NCBI GenBank assembly: GCA_023213315.1
Contig: JAKCPI010005439.1
Span: 1 to 64,000 of the forward strand
Length of the DNA stretch: 64,000 bases
Direction of reading: 5' to 3'
Source: Euborellia annulipes
Lineage: Eukaryota; Arthropoda; Insecta; Dermaptera; Anisolabididae
The notes under the pieces were generated by a model. The model was not told the DNA's origin. It saw only the letters and a list, made by a program, of their open reading frames with translations, and searched no databases. The position numbers and the translations under genes are program-made. This document shows, piece after piece, positions 30,631 to 40,114 of this stretch (the stretch's first letter is position 1; each line of letters opens with the position of its first letter).

Positions 30631-31007
30631 CAGGGGCGCCGGAACGAATTTGAATCGGGGGGGGAAAAAATTTTTTTTGAAAAAAAAAAAAAAAATTATT
30701 TTTTTCAAAAAAAAAAAAAAAAAAAAAAACCCAATAAAAAAAACCAAAAAATTTTAAAAAAAAACACAATTTTAAAAAAAAAATAATATTAAAAAAAATT
30801 GAGTTATTTTTTAAAAAAAAATTTTTTAAAAAAAAAAAAAAAAAATCACTCTCCTCTTTCTTTTTTTTTTTATAAAATTTTTTTTTTTAAAAAAAAAAAA
30901 AAAAAATTTAAAAAAAAATAAATAAAATAAAAAAAAAAATACCCCTCCCCCCCCCCCCCCCCCCCCGGGGGGGGTGGGGGGCCACCCCCCTTCTCCCCCC
31001 CCTTCTC
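30631..31007. mobile_element. Low-complexity element with 8-bp duplication, CAGGGGCGCCGGAACG start
   Basis: ATCACATG flanks the block (30623-30630 and 31008-31015). It begins CAGGGGCGCCGGAACGAATT, a common start for hAT-like non-autonomous elements, and then degenerates into A, T, C and G runs ending in CCTTCTC. The runs may partly reflect sequencing or assembly error. Confidence 0.55.
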
Positions 31008-31015
31008 ATCACATG

Positions 31016-31665
31016 CACATTTCCACCCCTTAAATCAAAGAATTTCTCTCTCTAAAACAATTTATTACAAAAATCATAAATAAAATTTCATTAAATTAAT
31101 TACTTTTAAAAATATAAAAGTCTATAGGCTTGTATTCTGATATTAAATTTATTTCAAGAACCAATCATGCATAGAGGAAATCACACTTGATCAAATATCT
31201 TTTCGTGTAATGTTGGAGATTTTCGAAGTCTTGTGTATCCCTTCGTGGACTTATCTGCCCTTCACTACCCCCTCTCCGCCCATCTCTTCATTGCCTCTAA
31301 CATACCATGGTTCTATATAAGGAATGTTCAATAATAAAATTCCTAACATTTTGTAGCCGCCTTCGCTAAAACAATGAATAGCATTTGTCCGATCTCAAAT
31401 GAATTGCCTTTATTTATACCTAAATATGTACACCTAATGGCTTCAAGGATTTATTTATAATGTATAAAATATTAATAAAAGGGATCTTATTAAATTATGA
31501 ATTTGATGTGAATTAGTAGCTAAATATTTTAAAATTAGGCAATTAAAAATATCAGGAAGGATTTTTTGCTCAAGTTTGATTTCTAAGGTTTATTTTAAAT
31601 TTTTTTAATTATTCAAAAATTTAACCAGCAACTAAAAACTTCTATTCTTAGGTTTTTTTTAATTT
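31016..31665. other. AT-rich non-coding stretch
   Basis: No exon or repeat recognised. Confidence 0.5.
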
Positions 31666-31976
31666 GTACTAGGCCAAAACATGTACAGTATTATGTTCAG
31701 AATGTCCCAAAGGTCTCCCTTGGTTTTAAAATTAAATAACTCGAAAACAAAGATCGATACAAGAATGAAAAAAAATAGATGTTTATTTTAGAAGCTGGAA
31801 AAATATTCAAGTTTCGAATACATAGTTCAAAATGTTTCCACCCTGTGCTCTGTAATTACAATACGAAGTCAATATAAAGACTATTCTGTGCCCAGAGTTT
31901 TAGAACATTTGAAACGTAAAAGATGATTAGGGTTCTGTAACAAAGAAAGTAATAAATATACATTTTTAGTAAAATA

Positions 31977-32192
31977 ATTTTATTTTCTGTTTAACTGAGG
32001 TTTATTTGTAAAAATTACAACGTTTCGGCCACTATTCTGTGGCCTTCTTCAGGTACAATTTAGCTAAGATTATAAAGGTTGTTACATCTGTGTCAACCTT
32101 TACAATCTTAGCTAAATTGTACCTGAAGAAGGCCACAGAATGAGTTGTAATTTTTACAAATAAACCACAGTTAAACCGAAAATAAATTTTTT
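31977..32192. repeat. 216-bp palindromic element with hammerhead-like core
   Basis: Arms: TTTTATTTTCTGTTTAACTG...TGTAAAAATTACAAC and GTTGTAATTTTTACA...CAGTTAAACCGAAAATAAA. An inner inverted pair surrounds TTGTTACATCTGTGTC (CTTTATAATCTTAGC / GATTATAAAGG). The left arm holds the intact core; the right arm keeps CTGAAGAAGGCCACAGAAT but has lost GAAAC. The same family occurs at 63446-63690. Confidence 0.85.
32003..32064 (-). ncRNA. Hammerhead ribozyme-like motif
   Basis: On the minus strand: GTAC, CTGAAGA (32052 to 32046), extra A, stem II GGCCAC with loop AGAATA and GTGGCC (6 pairs), GAAAC, GTT, then GTAATTTTTAC. Helix I forms three pairs (TAC/GTA), a 3x3 internal loop and four outer pairs (TAAA/TTTA). 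An internal loop in helix I is usual for natural type I hammerheads. Confidence 0.5.
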
Positions 32193-32310
32193 TACTAACT
32201 GATAAAACCTAAACTTCAAAATATACATTTTGTTTTAATCTTCAATTAATCTTTGTTTTAGAGTTACTTAATGTTAAAATCAGGAAGGCTTTTGCTCGAC
32301 ACCCTGTAGG

Positions 32311-33040
32311 TCACCTATTTATAAAAGTTTTTATTATTTTTGTTTTACGTTTTTTTTTTCTCAGAAATTTAAGACAATTTAAACTCAATCAATATTAATC
32401 GGTCGGCTAGCCTCGCCGACGCTCGGGCACTGTAACGCAGTTCTGTTACTGCTTTTTGTTACTTGACGTTTTCTGCCAATTCATCTTACTTTAAGCCGCT
32501 TAAAAGAATTTCATTCCAAAACTAAGATAAATTATTTGATATTACTATTCCTTCAAAATTTATCTCTCCATTAACTCGGTTCGTTGAAGGTAAAATGAAA
32601 TAATTAAATTGATAATTAAACTAGCAATACAAATTAAATTTTTTTTATCCTCTCCTAATATAATAAGGGAGTAATAGAGTGTTTGCTCATCTGTGTTTGA
32701 TTGTCTGATAAATTTTGAATAGATATGAATGCGAAGGTCTTCTTCTTTCATTAAGTTGTTGTCTTGTCCTAACTTTATGCCTTATCTCTTTCAAAGAAGT
32801 CGAAGAAGTAGAAGAGATAGATTCTTCTTCTTCTATTCAAATATTCAAACTTCCAAAGTCAAAAGTCTTTATATAAAACAGGCTTAATCATTTAACCCAA
32901 ATTTTCTTTTAAAAGGAATAATAGCCTATCAAAACAAAAAATAAAAGGTGAATTGCTTAATAATTTTATGAATCTTCCAATGGGAGTTTAATTGATAATT
33001 AAAAAATAAAAAAACCACATATGTTGGGGAACTTCTCCTT
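32311..33040. other. AT-rich non-coding stretch
   Basis: A short GC-rich motif, GTCGGCTAGCCTCGCCGACG (32402-32421), is an imperfect palindrome. Nothing else was recognised. Confidence 0.5.
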
Positions 33041-33145
33041 CTCACAAGGGGAGTGCATAGCCTTCATAACACCGATTTGAATGTGAATTTGAATTTATAG
33101 AAATCCAAACAATATAAATTACACAAAAAAAAAAAAAAAATTAGT

Positions 33146-33218
33146 TACAGGGCGAGATTCGAACTAGGGATTTCATGTTTACAAAGAATGAACGCTACTA
33201 ATCTAGCCATAATGGCTT
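33146..33218 (-). tRNA. tRNA-like sequence with T-run terminator (not a functional tRNA)
   Basis: On the minus strand, ATGGCTAGATTAGTAGCG resembles box A and TAGTTCGAATCTC box B, with TTTGTAA where an anticodon loop would lie. A long T run follows (plus-strand A run 33125-33140), which would end RNA polymerase III transcription. Stems are imperfect, so it is a tRNA-derived promoter within a mobile element. Confidence 0.45.
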
Positions 33219-33362
33219 TTTGATTTATTATTGTTAGCAACAGCTTAAGGCGTGCTGGCAAAATATTTAACATTTTTTTTTTTAGACGAACCGTTGAGTA
33301 GTGCATTCTCTCGCTTTAACAGAATTTGTTTTTCATTAAGTGCTACAGATAAAAAATTTTCG

Positions 33363-33612
33363 CCCCCGGGTGTGGCGTAGTAGGTAGAGTGCCTACCTCC
33401 TATACCAAACGTCGCGGGTTCGGACCCAGGCAGTCCGATGATTTTATTTAAGCCATTTGGATACCAGATGGCTTAAATAGAAATGCCTGAACCTACAATT
33501 TATTTATTACTTAGAACGGTTATCGTCAAAGTCTTAAATGGCCTAAGTTGCCGAAAAGACTGTGTGAATGTGTGTGTGAATGAGAAAAAAGTGTGAATGT
33601 TTAAAAAAAAAA
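33363..33612 (+). mobile_element. SINE-A, full length
   Basis: It shows box A (GGTGTGGCGTAGTAGGTAG), box B (GGGTTCGGACCC), GGCAGTCCGATG, the palindromic core with TTGGATACCAGATGGC, GAACCTACAAT, GCCGAAAAGACTGTG and an A tail. AAAAATTTTCG lies on both sides (to 33362 and to 33623) as a probable duplication; the A tail obscures its exact left limit. Confidence 0.92.
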
Positions 33613-33662
33613 AAAAATTTTCGTTCAAATCGGTGTTATCAAGGCTATGCACTTCCCTTGTT

Positions 33663-34080
33663 TGTTGTTTTTAAAGGAAAATAATTAGAGAATATGAACA
33701 CTAATTATTTACTGATTTCAAAAAATTATCATAGCTACAAAAGAGACAATGAAAAAAATTCAAATATTAATACTATACTGAAGTTTGTTGATTTGTTGAT
33801 GATATACCTTTAATAAAATTTGTATGAATTTGTTAGGATAATTTTTGTTATTTTACTATTAAAAAAAAAAATCTTAAAAAAAAATTCTTGTTCCTAAGAG
33901 ATCTGAATTCGAAGGCAGAGATTTAAAAATATCTGAAATGCAATCAGACATTTAAAATTTTATTTAATCTCGGATTTATTTTTTAGGTTGTTGAAAAATG
34001 ATTGATTTTCGTAACAGACATACGTGTCAGGAGATTCCTGCTTTAAACATGCATCAATTGACAAGAGACTCTCTCCCGAG
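33663..34080. other. AT-rich non-coding stretch
   Basis: Nothing recognised. Confidence 0.5.
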
Positions 34081-34084
34081 AATT

Positions 34085-34375
34085 CTCTCGAAAACATCCC
34101 TCCCAAGACAGAGTGTCGTTTAGTCCTCTACATAAGACAGAAGTTTCCTTCCATCGTCCCCCTTCTTTAAGAACTGTTTATGTATATATATATACATCGA
34201 GTAAAGCAGAGCGATATTTTCAACGATGCCAAGTGTGCAAATGGAGAGATCTGTCTGGGACATCAATGGAAGCTTTTGAGCGATTACACCCCAGGGCCGA
34301 CGTCACTTCTCTGTTTCTACATATAAAGCCCTATGTCTACGTATATATTATAATATAGCAGGCTTTGACTAAGTG
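34085..34375. promoter_or_regulatory. GC-richer non-repeat block, coding or regulatory
   Basis: TTCAACGATGCCAAGTGTGC through AGGGCCGACGTCACTTC is compositionally distinct. All three plus frames are open over about 120 bp, including one with KQSDIFNDAKCANGEICLG, but no acceptor site is present. GACGTCAC is CRE-like. Function undecided. Confidence 0.22.
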
Positions 34376-34715
34376 TAGATTCGTGTCTAGCTTGAAACGC
34401 GACTGCTGAATCTTTACATTATATCCCCGTCATAGCCAGATCCCACAATAGATATTCAATTAATTAATACTCACGTCACTTTGACACACATAAATAAGCT
34501 TGTTTAATAACTCAAGAGCCTACAATATTCTGTCCAAATAAATTTTACTCTTCTTATAAGCTTATCATGAGAATGAAGATAGAGATCAAAGTCTTTCATA
34601 AAAATTAACAAATAAGAAAAATTTGAAATCAACATTAGTATTTTCAAAGGGTTCGCATCACTTCGCAGGCGAGAAATTAATTTCAATTGAATTGGATATC
34701 AATCAAATGAATTAA

Positions 34716-35106
34716 GGTGCGCGTCTCGGGGTGCTAATTTTGGGAGATTCCAGCGGCCACAATTTTGAAGCTATCGACCTCAAATTTTTTTTTAAATTAA
34801 AGCTATTTAAAATATCTACAACTTATAAAAGCCCTTTTTTGACTTTCGAAAAAATAAATTTTTTTTTTTAGATTAATCGCATTAAATAAAAAATATTTTA
34901 AAAAAAATTCGCTCTATATCTTATAGATAATTAAATTAGTAATCATTGTGTTAAAAAATAATTAATTTTCTACCCTTAATTAATTAGCTGGAATCTTTCA
35001 AATGAAATGGAATAAATCCCTTGTATCCCTATGGGAAAAAACTAACGCCATCTTTTGCCGCCTAGAGTAACTCGGTACTGAATAACGGTTTTTCGAGACT
35101 CGCACC
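34716..35106. mobile_element. piggyBac-type MITE with TTAA duplication
   Basis: TTAA (34712-34715 and 35107-35110) flanks terminal inverted repeats GGTGCGCGTCTCGG and its imperfect complement CGAGACTCGCACC. The 391-bp interior is AT-rich without a frame. TTAA target sites are the hallmark of piggyBac transposons. Confidence 0.82.
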
Positions 35107-35110
35107 TTAA

Positions 35111-35860
35111 ATAGGGACGGGATCTAAATGAACTCAGATGTCGAAAAAGACCCTAAACAAATTTAAAAAAAAATATTAGTATAGACTTCCTCCCATGCAA
35201 ATGCTGAATCTTCTGGATAAGCATAGTTCATCTAATAGACTACGATAAATTATTAATTAAGGAAAAAATGTCTTAGTTCTGGTAGTCTTCATCTAGGTCT
35301 ATCTATCCATTCTTCCTGGATAATAGAAAAAATTGCAATTATGATAGAGGATAAAATTGATTTTTTTAATCCTAACCCTTTTAAGATTTTATCATTTTTA
35401 GTAATTTTGATGTTTATTAAAATTTTTCCACGATTTTTTATTAAGTAGATCGACAAAAATATTTCTAATGTCTTGACCTAAATATCTTTTAAAGAATCAT
35501 GTAATTTATTATAAAAAAAAAGGAAAAATATTCAACGATAAAGTTGTGAAAAGGGATGTTCTTTAAAAAAAAATACGCTTATATATTCCGATAATTCCAT
35601 CGAATATATAAAATATAAAAAAAGGCCGATAACCAATCAAGAACAACTTCAAATCAGAGTTGATGATAAAAAATTCAGATTTCTAAATAAGATTTGATAT
35701 GAACTTTTAAGGTAGTTAAGGATTTATTACTTAAAAAAAAAAAATCAAGATATATAAATATATGCGATAAAGGCCTAATCTAATCATCTCAAAAAATTTT
35801 TCCATTTTAACTTTATATTTTTTACTTTATCTTATTTATAAAAGAGAGATCAATGGAAAA
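35111..35860. other. AT-rich non-coding stretch
   Basis: Nothing recognised. Confidence 0.5.
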
Positions 35861-36046
35861 TCTGACAAGAGTCCCAACGGGGAGGTCACCGATTTTCAAA
35901 TTCATAGGATTTGAAGATTAGTATCTGGACATCAATTTCCTAAAGCAAGTATGGTGCACTACTCAAGAACACTCAAGAAAATCGACTTTGAAGACTCTCA
36001 AGATTTCCGGGTTCTATAAGTTGAATAATTTTGTTTTTGTAAGCAG

Positions 36047-36117
36047 TGCCTGGTAGCCGACAGTAAGCGCAACTGTCTAGTAAACAAGGAGTCGCTAGTT
36101 CGATGCTTGTTGGGAAC
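36047..36117 (+). tRNA. tRNA-like sequence in the left arm (not a functional tRNA)
   Basis: CTGGTAGCCGACAGTAAGCG resembles box A and GCTAGTTCGATGC box B. An 11-base T run (36119-36129) follows. The mirrored unit in the right arm is at 36577-36647 on the minus strand with its own T run. Cloverleaf stems are imperfect. Confidence 0.45.
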
Positions 36118-36285
36118 ATTTTTTTTTTTATTTCAATTCTCTATCCGTATATACAGTATCTCTCATATTAACATTTATAAAATTGAAATTAAATTAACAA
36201 ATATTTTTTTTTCAATATAAATTAACGTCTTTTATTTTAATTACCACTCGCTACTACAGTTTTCACCGTCATGTTGTTTTATCGA

Positions 36286-36378
36286 CTAAAGTCTTATATG
36301 GCCTAAGTTGCTGAAAAGACTGTGTGCATGTGTTTGTGAGTGGAAAAAACTGTGAGTGTTTAAAAAAAAAAAAAAATA
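36286..36378 (+). mobile_element. SINE-A 3' fragment
   Basis: AAAGTCTTATATGGCCTAAG, GCTGAAAAGACTGTGTG and GTGAGTGTTT plus poly-A are the SINE-A tail. It lies in the loop of the large inverted repeat. Confidence 0.82.
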
Positions 36379-36576
36379 TGAAAATATGAAAATACATGAA
36401 ACGGTTCGTCCTATGTTTTTAATTTGTATACCAAATTTCAATTTATTATAAATATTCGTATTTTCAGTGTGTAACGAGTGTTAATTAAAAATAAAAGATG
36501 TTAATTTAATTTCAATATGTTAATGTGAGAGATTCTGTATATATGGATAGAGAATTGAAATTTAAAAAAAAAATGT

Positions 36577-36647
36577 CCCCAACAAGCATCGAACTAGCGA
36601 CTCCTTGTTTACTAGACTGTTGCCCTTACTATCACGGCTACCAGTCA
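36577..36647 (-). tRNA. tRNA-like sequence in the right arm (not a functional tRNA)
   Basis: This is the minus-strand counterpart of 36047-36117: ACTGGTAGCCGTGATAGTAAG, then AGTCGCTAGTTCGATGC and a T run (A run 36563-36573 on the plus strand). Substitutions relative to the left arm lie mostly in the D-arm region. Confidence 0.45.
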
Positions 36648-36959
36648 CTGTTTACATATAAACAAAATTATTCAAACTTATAGAACTCGGAAATCTTGAG
36701 AGTCTTCAAAGTCGATTTTCTTGAGTGTTCTTGAGTAGTGCACCGTACTGCTTTAGGAAATTGATGTCCAGATACTAATCTTCAAATCCTATGAGTTTGA
36801 AAAAAAATCGGTGACCCACAACCCGTGGGGACTCCTTGTGAGTACTGAATGAAAGAAATTAGAGGCTAATTTAGAAAATACTTGGGAAATTAATTTTAAT
36901 TATTATATGAACATCATGCTATTCTATGTTTTTGGATTCCTATCTAATAGAGGACCTGT

Positions 36960-37110
36960 AGGTAGCCAAGGAAATTAAATAGAAAACGTATTTAATTTTT
37001 TTTTGATTGTCGACGTTTCATGAATAAATCATGAAATAATTTCTTTCTAACTGTTAATAAAAAAAAAAAAATTAAATAAGTTTTTTATTTAATTTTCTTG
37101 GGAGCCATCA
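36960..37110. repeat. Palindromic element, decayed hammerhead family member
   Basis: GGTAGCCAAGGAAATTAAAT and ATTTAATTTTCTTGGGAGCC are inverted arms. The inner minus-strand sequence keeps a TCATGA/TCATGA stem and GAAACGTCGAC, but the CTGANGA box is gone. Confidence 0.6.
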
Positions 37111-37559
37111 TCCGTACTGTAGATTCGAATACACAGTCCCATTTCATTGAGATTATATTACTTAATTATTATATAAACTGGTCTCATATATTTCGGAACT
37201 TAATAATAACAAATTTAATAGTTTAAAATGAAATATTACTCTCAGGTGCGAAATAATTTCTTTGAATTACTTATTGGATTGAATGTTTCTTCTTTATTTA
37301 AACAAATTAACTTGCGGCAAAACTTTCTAAAAGAAATTTTTTTGTGAAATAAAACCATTTAATAAATTAACTTTCATTCTATAAAAATACTTGGTTTATG
37401 CTTTTTGATGACGACACATACATAGCCTATATAACAACTTGCTAGATAAAAGAATGATTTGTGGGTTGTTGATTTATCGGCCCATCAAATGGTGAGAGGC
37501 AAAAATGTTACTTACCTAAAAAAAAAAAGTAATCGACCAAAAGCCAATTTCGATTCATA

Positions 37560-38110
37560 TTTTTTATTCCCATTATATTCTGGCTTTGATTTGAAACGTG
37601 ATTAGACCGGCTTAATCTCTATCAGAGCTTTTCCACCAAAACCCAAGCAGCCACAGGTTTTTTGTATATATATATGTGCATTGATATATATATATATACC
37701 CTTCGCCTCGATTGATATTTATTTTTATTTCTCTTTTTCGGATCCGTATGAATACCTAGGTGTCTATATTTCGAAACGAATGAAAAGATGTAAGCAAATT
37801 ACCTAAAGGGCCTTCGATATCCCCGGCTGACAAATGACAGCCCCGGAGCATATGTTGCTCGGTAAATTCAATAACCGACGGCGCGCGCCGCACGAAAACG
37901 AGCTCAATTTGATTTGCATCGACGAAAATAAATAGAATATAAAAAGCGAACGCTGAACACTTGTGTTGTGACATGCAATCACCTCGGAAAAAAAAAAATC
38001 TAAAAGAATTTTTCACAAACAACAGCAACAACAAAAATAAATAAATAAATAAAATTGTTGACTTACCGCCGCCATATGCATACGTTACGCGCATATGTGC
38101 ACTCTTTTGC
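37560..38110. promoter_or_regulatory. GC-richer block, strong candidate for conserved regulatory DNA
   Basis: Motifs include TTTGATTTGCATCG (POU octamer ATTTGCAT), GGCTGACAAATGACAGCC (a palindrome with TGACAG), ACGGCGCGCGCCGC and GTTAGAC/TTAATC homeobox-like sites near 37595. A 112-codon minus-strand frame (37756-38094) spans it, with ELVFVRRAPSVIEFTEQHML, so a coding origin cannot be excluded. It is not repetitive. Confidence 0.3.
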
Positions 38111-38320
38111 TTACTGACTGAATCGAGGACAATTTAATAAATTTTAAAATAAAAAAAATAATTCTTTTTCTCTGACATTTTTTTAAAACAGAGTAGAATT
38201 CTTGAATCTTTGGATAAAATATAAACAAAAATTCTGCTCTCAATTTATTTTTATTTGATTTATGCATTGTTTAATCATCTTCGTAGAGTAAAGCCCTTAC
38301 TAGATTGGACATGGGGGGGG

Positions 38321-38392
38321 GGCTCACTGGTGTAGCGGGCTAGGGTGACGGCTTCTACAAAGAAAATCCCTGTTCAAATCCTGGGCGTGCGG
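38321..38392 (+). tRNA. tRNA-like SINE head (not a functional tRNA)
   Basis: CACTGGTGTAGCGGGCTAGGG (box A-like) and CCTGTTCAAATCCTGGG (box B) occur at tRNA spacing with TCTACAAA between. Stems are weak. The following AATTTTAAATAAA is too AT-rich to identify a body. Confidence 0.45.
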
Positions 38393-38427
38393 AATTTTAA
38401 ATAAAAATATTTAATGTAAACAAATTC

Positions 38428-38480
38428 TCGGGCTTGGCGTAGTGGCTATAAGACTTTATACGATAACCGTTATTATGTAT
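38428..38480 (+). mobile_element. SINE-A with internal deletion
   Basis: CTCGGGCTTGGCGTAGTGGC (head) joins directly to TATAAGACTTTATACGATAACC, a segment normally 150 bp further on and in the opposite orientation. It is a rearranged copy. Confidence 0.6.
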
Positions 38481-38483
38481 TAT

Positions 38484-38545
38484 CAAGTTGAGCGGCTGCC
38501 GCCCATCTCAACCGCCCTGGCGGGCGGCGTCTCGATACGTGATCA
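38484..38545 (-). mobile_element. Helitron-like terminal GC-rich block
   Basis: CCGCCCTGGCGGGCGGCGTC matches, inverted, the island at 406-475. The adjacent GTTGAGCGGCTG...CATCTCAAC forms a hairpin. No CTRR end was defined at this copy. Confidence 0.35.
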
Positions 38546-38784
38546 GTAGTTTTTCTTTAATTTTAAAGCCCATATTATTTTTGCCTAAATGAAAATACAA
38601 TGAATCAAGTTTAAAATTTGAGTATTCGCCCTGCCCGGCCTCTGGGTTTTGAAGGCCATGAGAAAATTACGGGCAAGAAGCAAGCCTAAATTTCCCCCTT
38701 TAATAAACTGATTCGAGCCAACGGGCATGCAAATGAAATCAGGCGGAAGGGACCTATTAAAAAATCAAGAATTTTAAAATAAAA

Positions 38785-39165
38785 ATTTCGGGGGTGGGGC
38801 AATTGCACATAAATCTTTAAACTTTTAAACCCCTTGATAGATATTCATTCAAGAATTTTAAATCCAAAAGCATGTTAATATTTGAAGAAATAGAAGAATT
38901 AAAATTTCGGGGGGGGGGGGATTAAAATATTTATTTTAAATCCTTGATGATATTATGAGATTTTAAAAAAGATGTAATATTTGAAGAAATAGAAGAATTA
39001 AAAATTTCGGGGGGGGGATTAAAAAATATTTAAATTTTAAATCCCTGATAGATATTATTGAAGATTTAAAAAAAGATTTAATATTGAGAAATAAGAAAAA
39101 AATTTCGGGGGGGATTGAATAAATCTTTAAATTTTAAACCCTTGATAGATTTTTTTTTTTTTTTT
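38785..39165. repeat. Minisatellite, four units of 98-120 bp
   Basis: Units begin with AAATTTCGGGGG near 38784, 38904, 39004 and 39102. Each contains ATTAAAA, TTTAAATTTTAAA-like sequence, CCTTGATAGAT and TTTAATATTTGAAGAAATAG. Later units are shorter by about 20 bp. Confidence 0.8.
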
Positions 39166-39204
39166 ATTTAATGCTAACATTTATTATTTTAATTTTGTCA
39201 TTTT

Positions 39205-39440
39205 TTGTTTTTGGTTTGTTTTGGATGAGATTTTGGGGGGGTTTTGGTTGTTGTTTTTGGATGAGATGGGGGGTTTTGGTTGTTTGAGTTGGGGGGGGGG
39301 GTTGTTTTTTTTTGGGTGGGGGGGTTTTGGTTTGTTTTTTGATGGTGGGGGGTTTTTGTGGGTTGGTTGTTGTGGTTGGGGGGGTTTTTGGTTGGTTTTT
39401 GGATGAGTTGGGGGGGTTGTTATGGGGGTTTTGTATGTAT
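39205..39440. repeat. G/T-only low-complexity tract
   Basis: About 230 bases composed almost wholly of G and T (GGGGGG, TTTTGGTT, GTTGTTG). The 60-codon frames across it are glycine/phenylalanine-rich and not credible genes. Such strand-asymmetric G-runs could form G-quadruplexes, or may be a collapsed or poorly resolved assembly region. Confidence 0.8.
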
Positions 39441-39447
39441 ATATATA

Positions 39448-39528
39448 TATTGGGGTCCAGGCATTCTTATTTAAGCCATTTGGTATCCAAATGACTTAAA
39501 TAAAATAATCGAACTTCCTGGGTTCAGA
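39448..39528 (-). mobile_element. SINE-A core fragment
   Basis: GGGGTCCAGGCATTCTTATT, AAGCCATTTGGTATCCAAATG and CTTCCTGGGTTCAG match the minus-strand core up to box B. Confidence 0.75.
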
Positions 39529-39897
39529 AGAAAATTTAATTAAGCTTATTATTTTTTCTTTCCTCCTTATTTTGTGTCTTCTTATAATTATCTCGTCCAC
39601 TCTACAACTTGTTTTGCTACTCAGTACTCCATTAATTATTTTCTAAAGGTATTTATTATCCAAAAATAAACAAGATAGAAATTCAATTTTTTACTTTTTT
39701 TTTTATATACAGTAGGCCCTATAATCTGATAAATATTAAAAAAAGAAATGATTTTAATCAAGAATTTTTTTAACAAATCAATTTTTATAAAAACAAAATC
39801 GAGATTATCTTTTCTAAATCTCAATTTCCTTAAATAATATTTTTTAATTAAATATTCAGTGTCTATCAAAAATATATATTTAGGCCTACTACACTGT

Positions 39898-39955
39898 ATT
39901 TTTTTTTTTTTTTTTCAAAAAAACACTCACACTTTTTCCCATTCACACTCACACC
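39898..39955 (-). mobile_element. SINE-A tail fragment
   Basis: A T run is followed by AAACACTCACACTTTTTCCC and ATTCACACTCACACCC, the minus-strand tail. The rest is missing. Confidence 0.7.
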
Positions 39956-39959
39956 CGAG

Positions 39960-40110
39960 TAATATTGATTAAAAATAATCGAGGGATCCACACGCCCGCA
40001 GCTAGTCTGCATAGTGAACCTTTAGGGACACACAGGGAGACACACGCCCGCACCAGGGATAGACATTTTTCTTCTGGACATTTTCGATCTACTGTGTGTG
40101 TTTAACTTGG
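39960..40110. repeat. Interspersed repeat shared with 50163-50325
   Basis: CGAGGGATCCACACGCCCGC and AGACATTTTTCTTCTGGAC ... ACTGTGTGTGTTTAA correspond to GAGGGATACACACGCCCGC and the GACACACACAGTAGATTTAA / CCAGAAGAAAAAAGTGTG segments near 50.2 kb. Family unknown. Confidence 0.6.
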
Positions 40111-40114
40111 GACC

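Larger units (their letters stand above)
31671..32310. repeat. Unclassified repeat hosting a hammerhead palindrome
   Basis: The flanks AAATTAAATAACTCGAAAAC near 31729 and TTTTAGAGTTACTTAATGTT near 32258 are imperfect inverted counterparts, and TCAGGAAGGCTTTTGCTCGAC-type sequence occurs at 32280 and, degraded, at 31551. The right end is CACCCTGTAG. The palindrome at 31977-32192 interrupts it. Confidence 0.35.
33044..33662. mobile_element. Element with 40-bp inverted ends, a tRNA-like core and a nested SINE-A
   Basis: ACAAGGGGAGTGCATAGCC...CACCGATTTGAATG (33044-33083) and CGTTCAAATCGGTG...GGCTATGCACTTCCCTTGT (33622-33662) are inverted terminal repeats. The interior carries a minus-strand tRNA-like sequence and the SINE-A at 33363-33612. 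Without the SINE the element is about 360 bp. Target duplication not resolved. Confidence 0.7.
35864..36839. mobile_element. Large inverted-repeat element with a tRNA-like unit in each arm
   Basis: Arms of about 392 bp (35864-36255) and 374 bp (36466-36839) are reverse complements with high similarity. Shared landmarks include GGATTTGAAGATTAGTATCT, CACTCAAGAAAATCGACTTT, AGGAGTCGCTAGTTCGATGC and AATTCTCTATCC. The 210-bp spacer holds a SINE-A tail (36286-36378). It looks like a foldback or long-TIR DNA transposon; no transposase is present and no duplication was found. Confidence 0.85.

Noticed and set aside
30631..31007. Real long homopolymer structures as a biological signal
   Set aside because: The alternating A, T, C and G runs are so extreme that consensus error is a likely contributor; only the ends and the 8-bp duplication are trusted.
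32130..32160. Hammerhead core in the right arm of the 32-kb palindrome
   Set aside because: CTGAAGA and the first stem strand are present, but the second strand and GAAAC have been deleted.
37756..38094. 112-codon minus-strand open frame
   Set aside because: It crosses AT-rich low-complexity sequence (runs of leucine and phenylalanine) and lacks recognisable domains. The GC-rich half could be coding, but no splice evidence supports it, so it is listed only as a possible regulatory block.
38785..39165. CRISPR or regulatory array
   Set aside because: Units are long, degenerate and contiguous with G runs, which fits a minisatellite.
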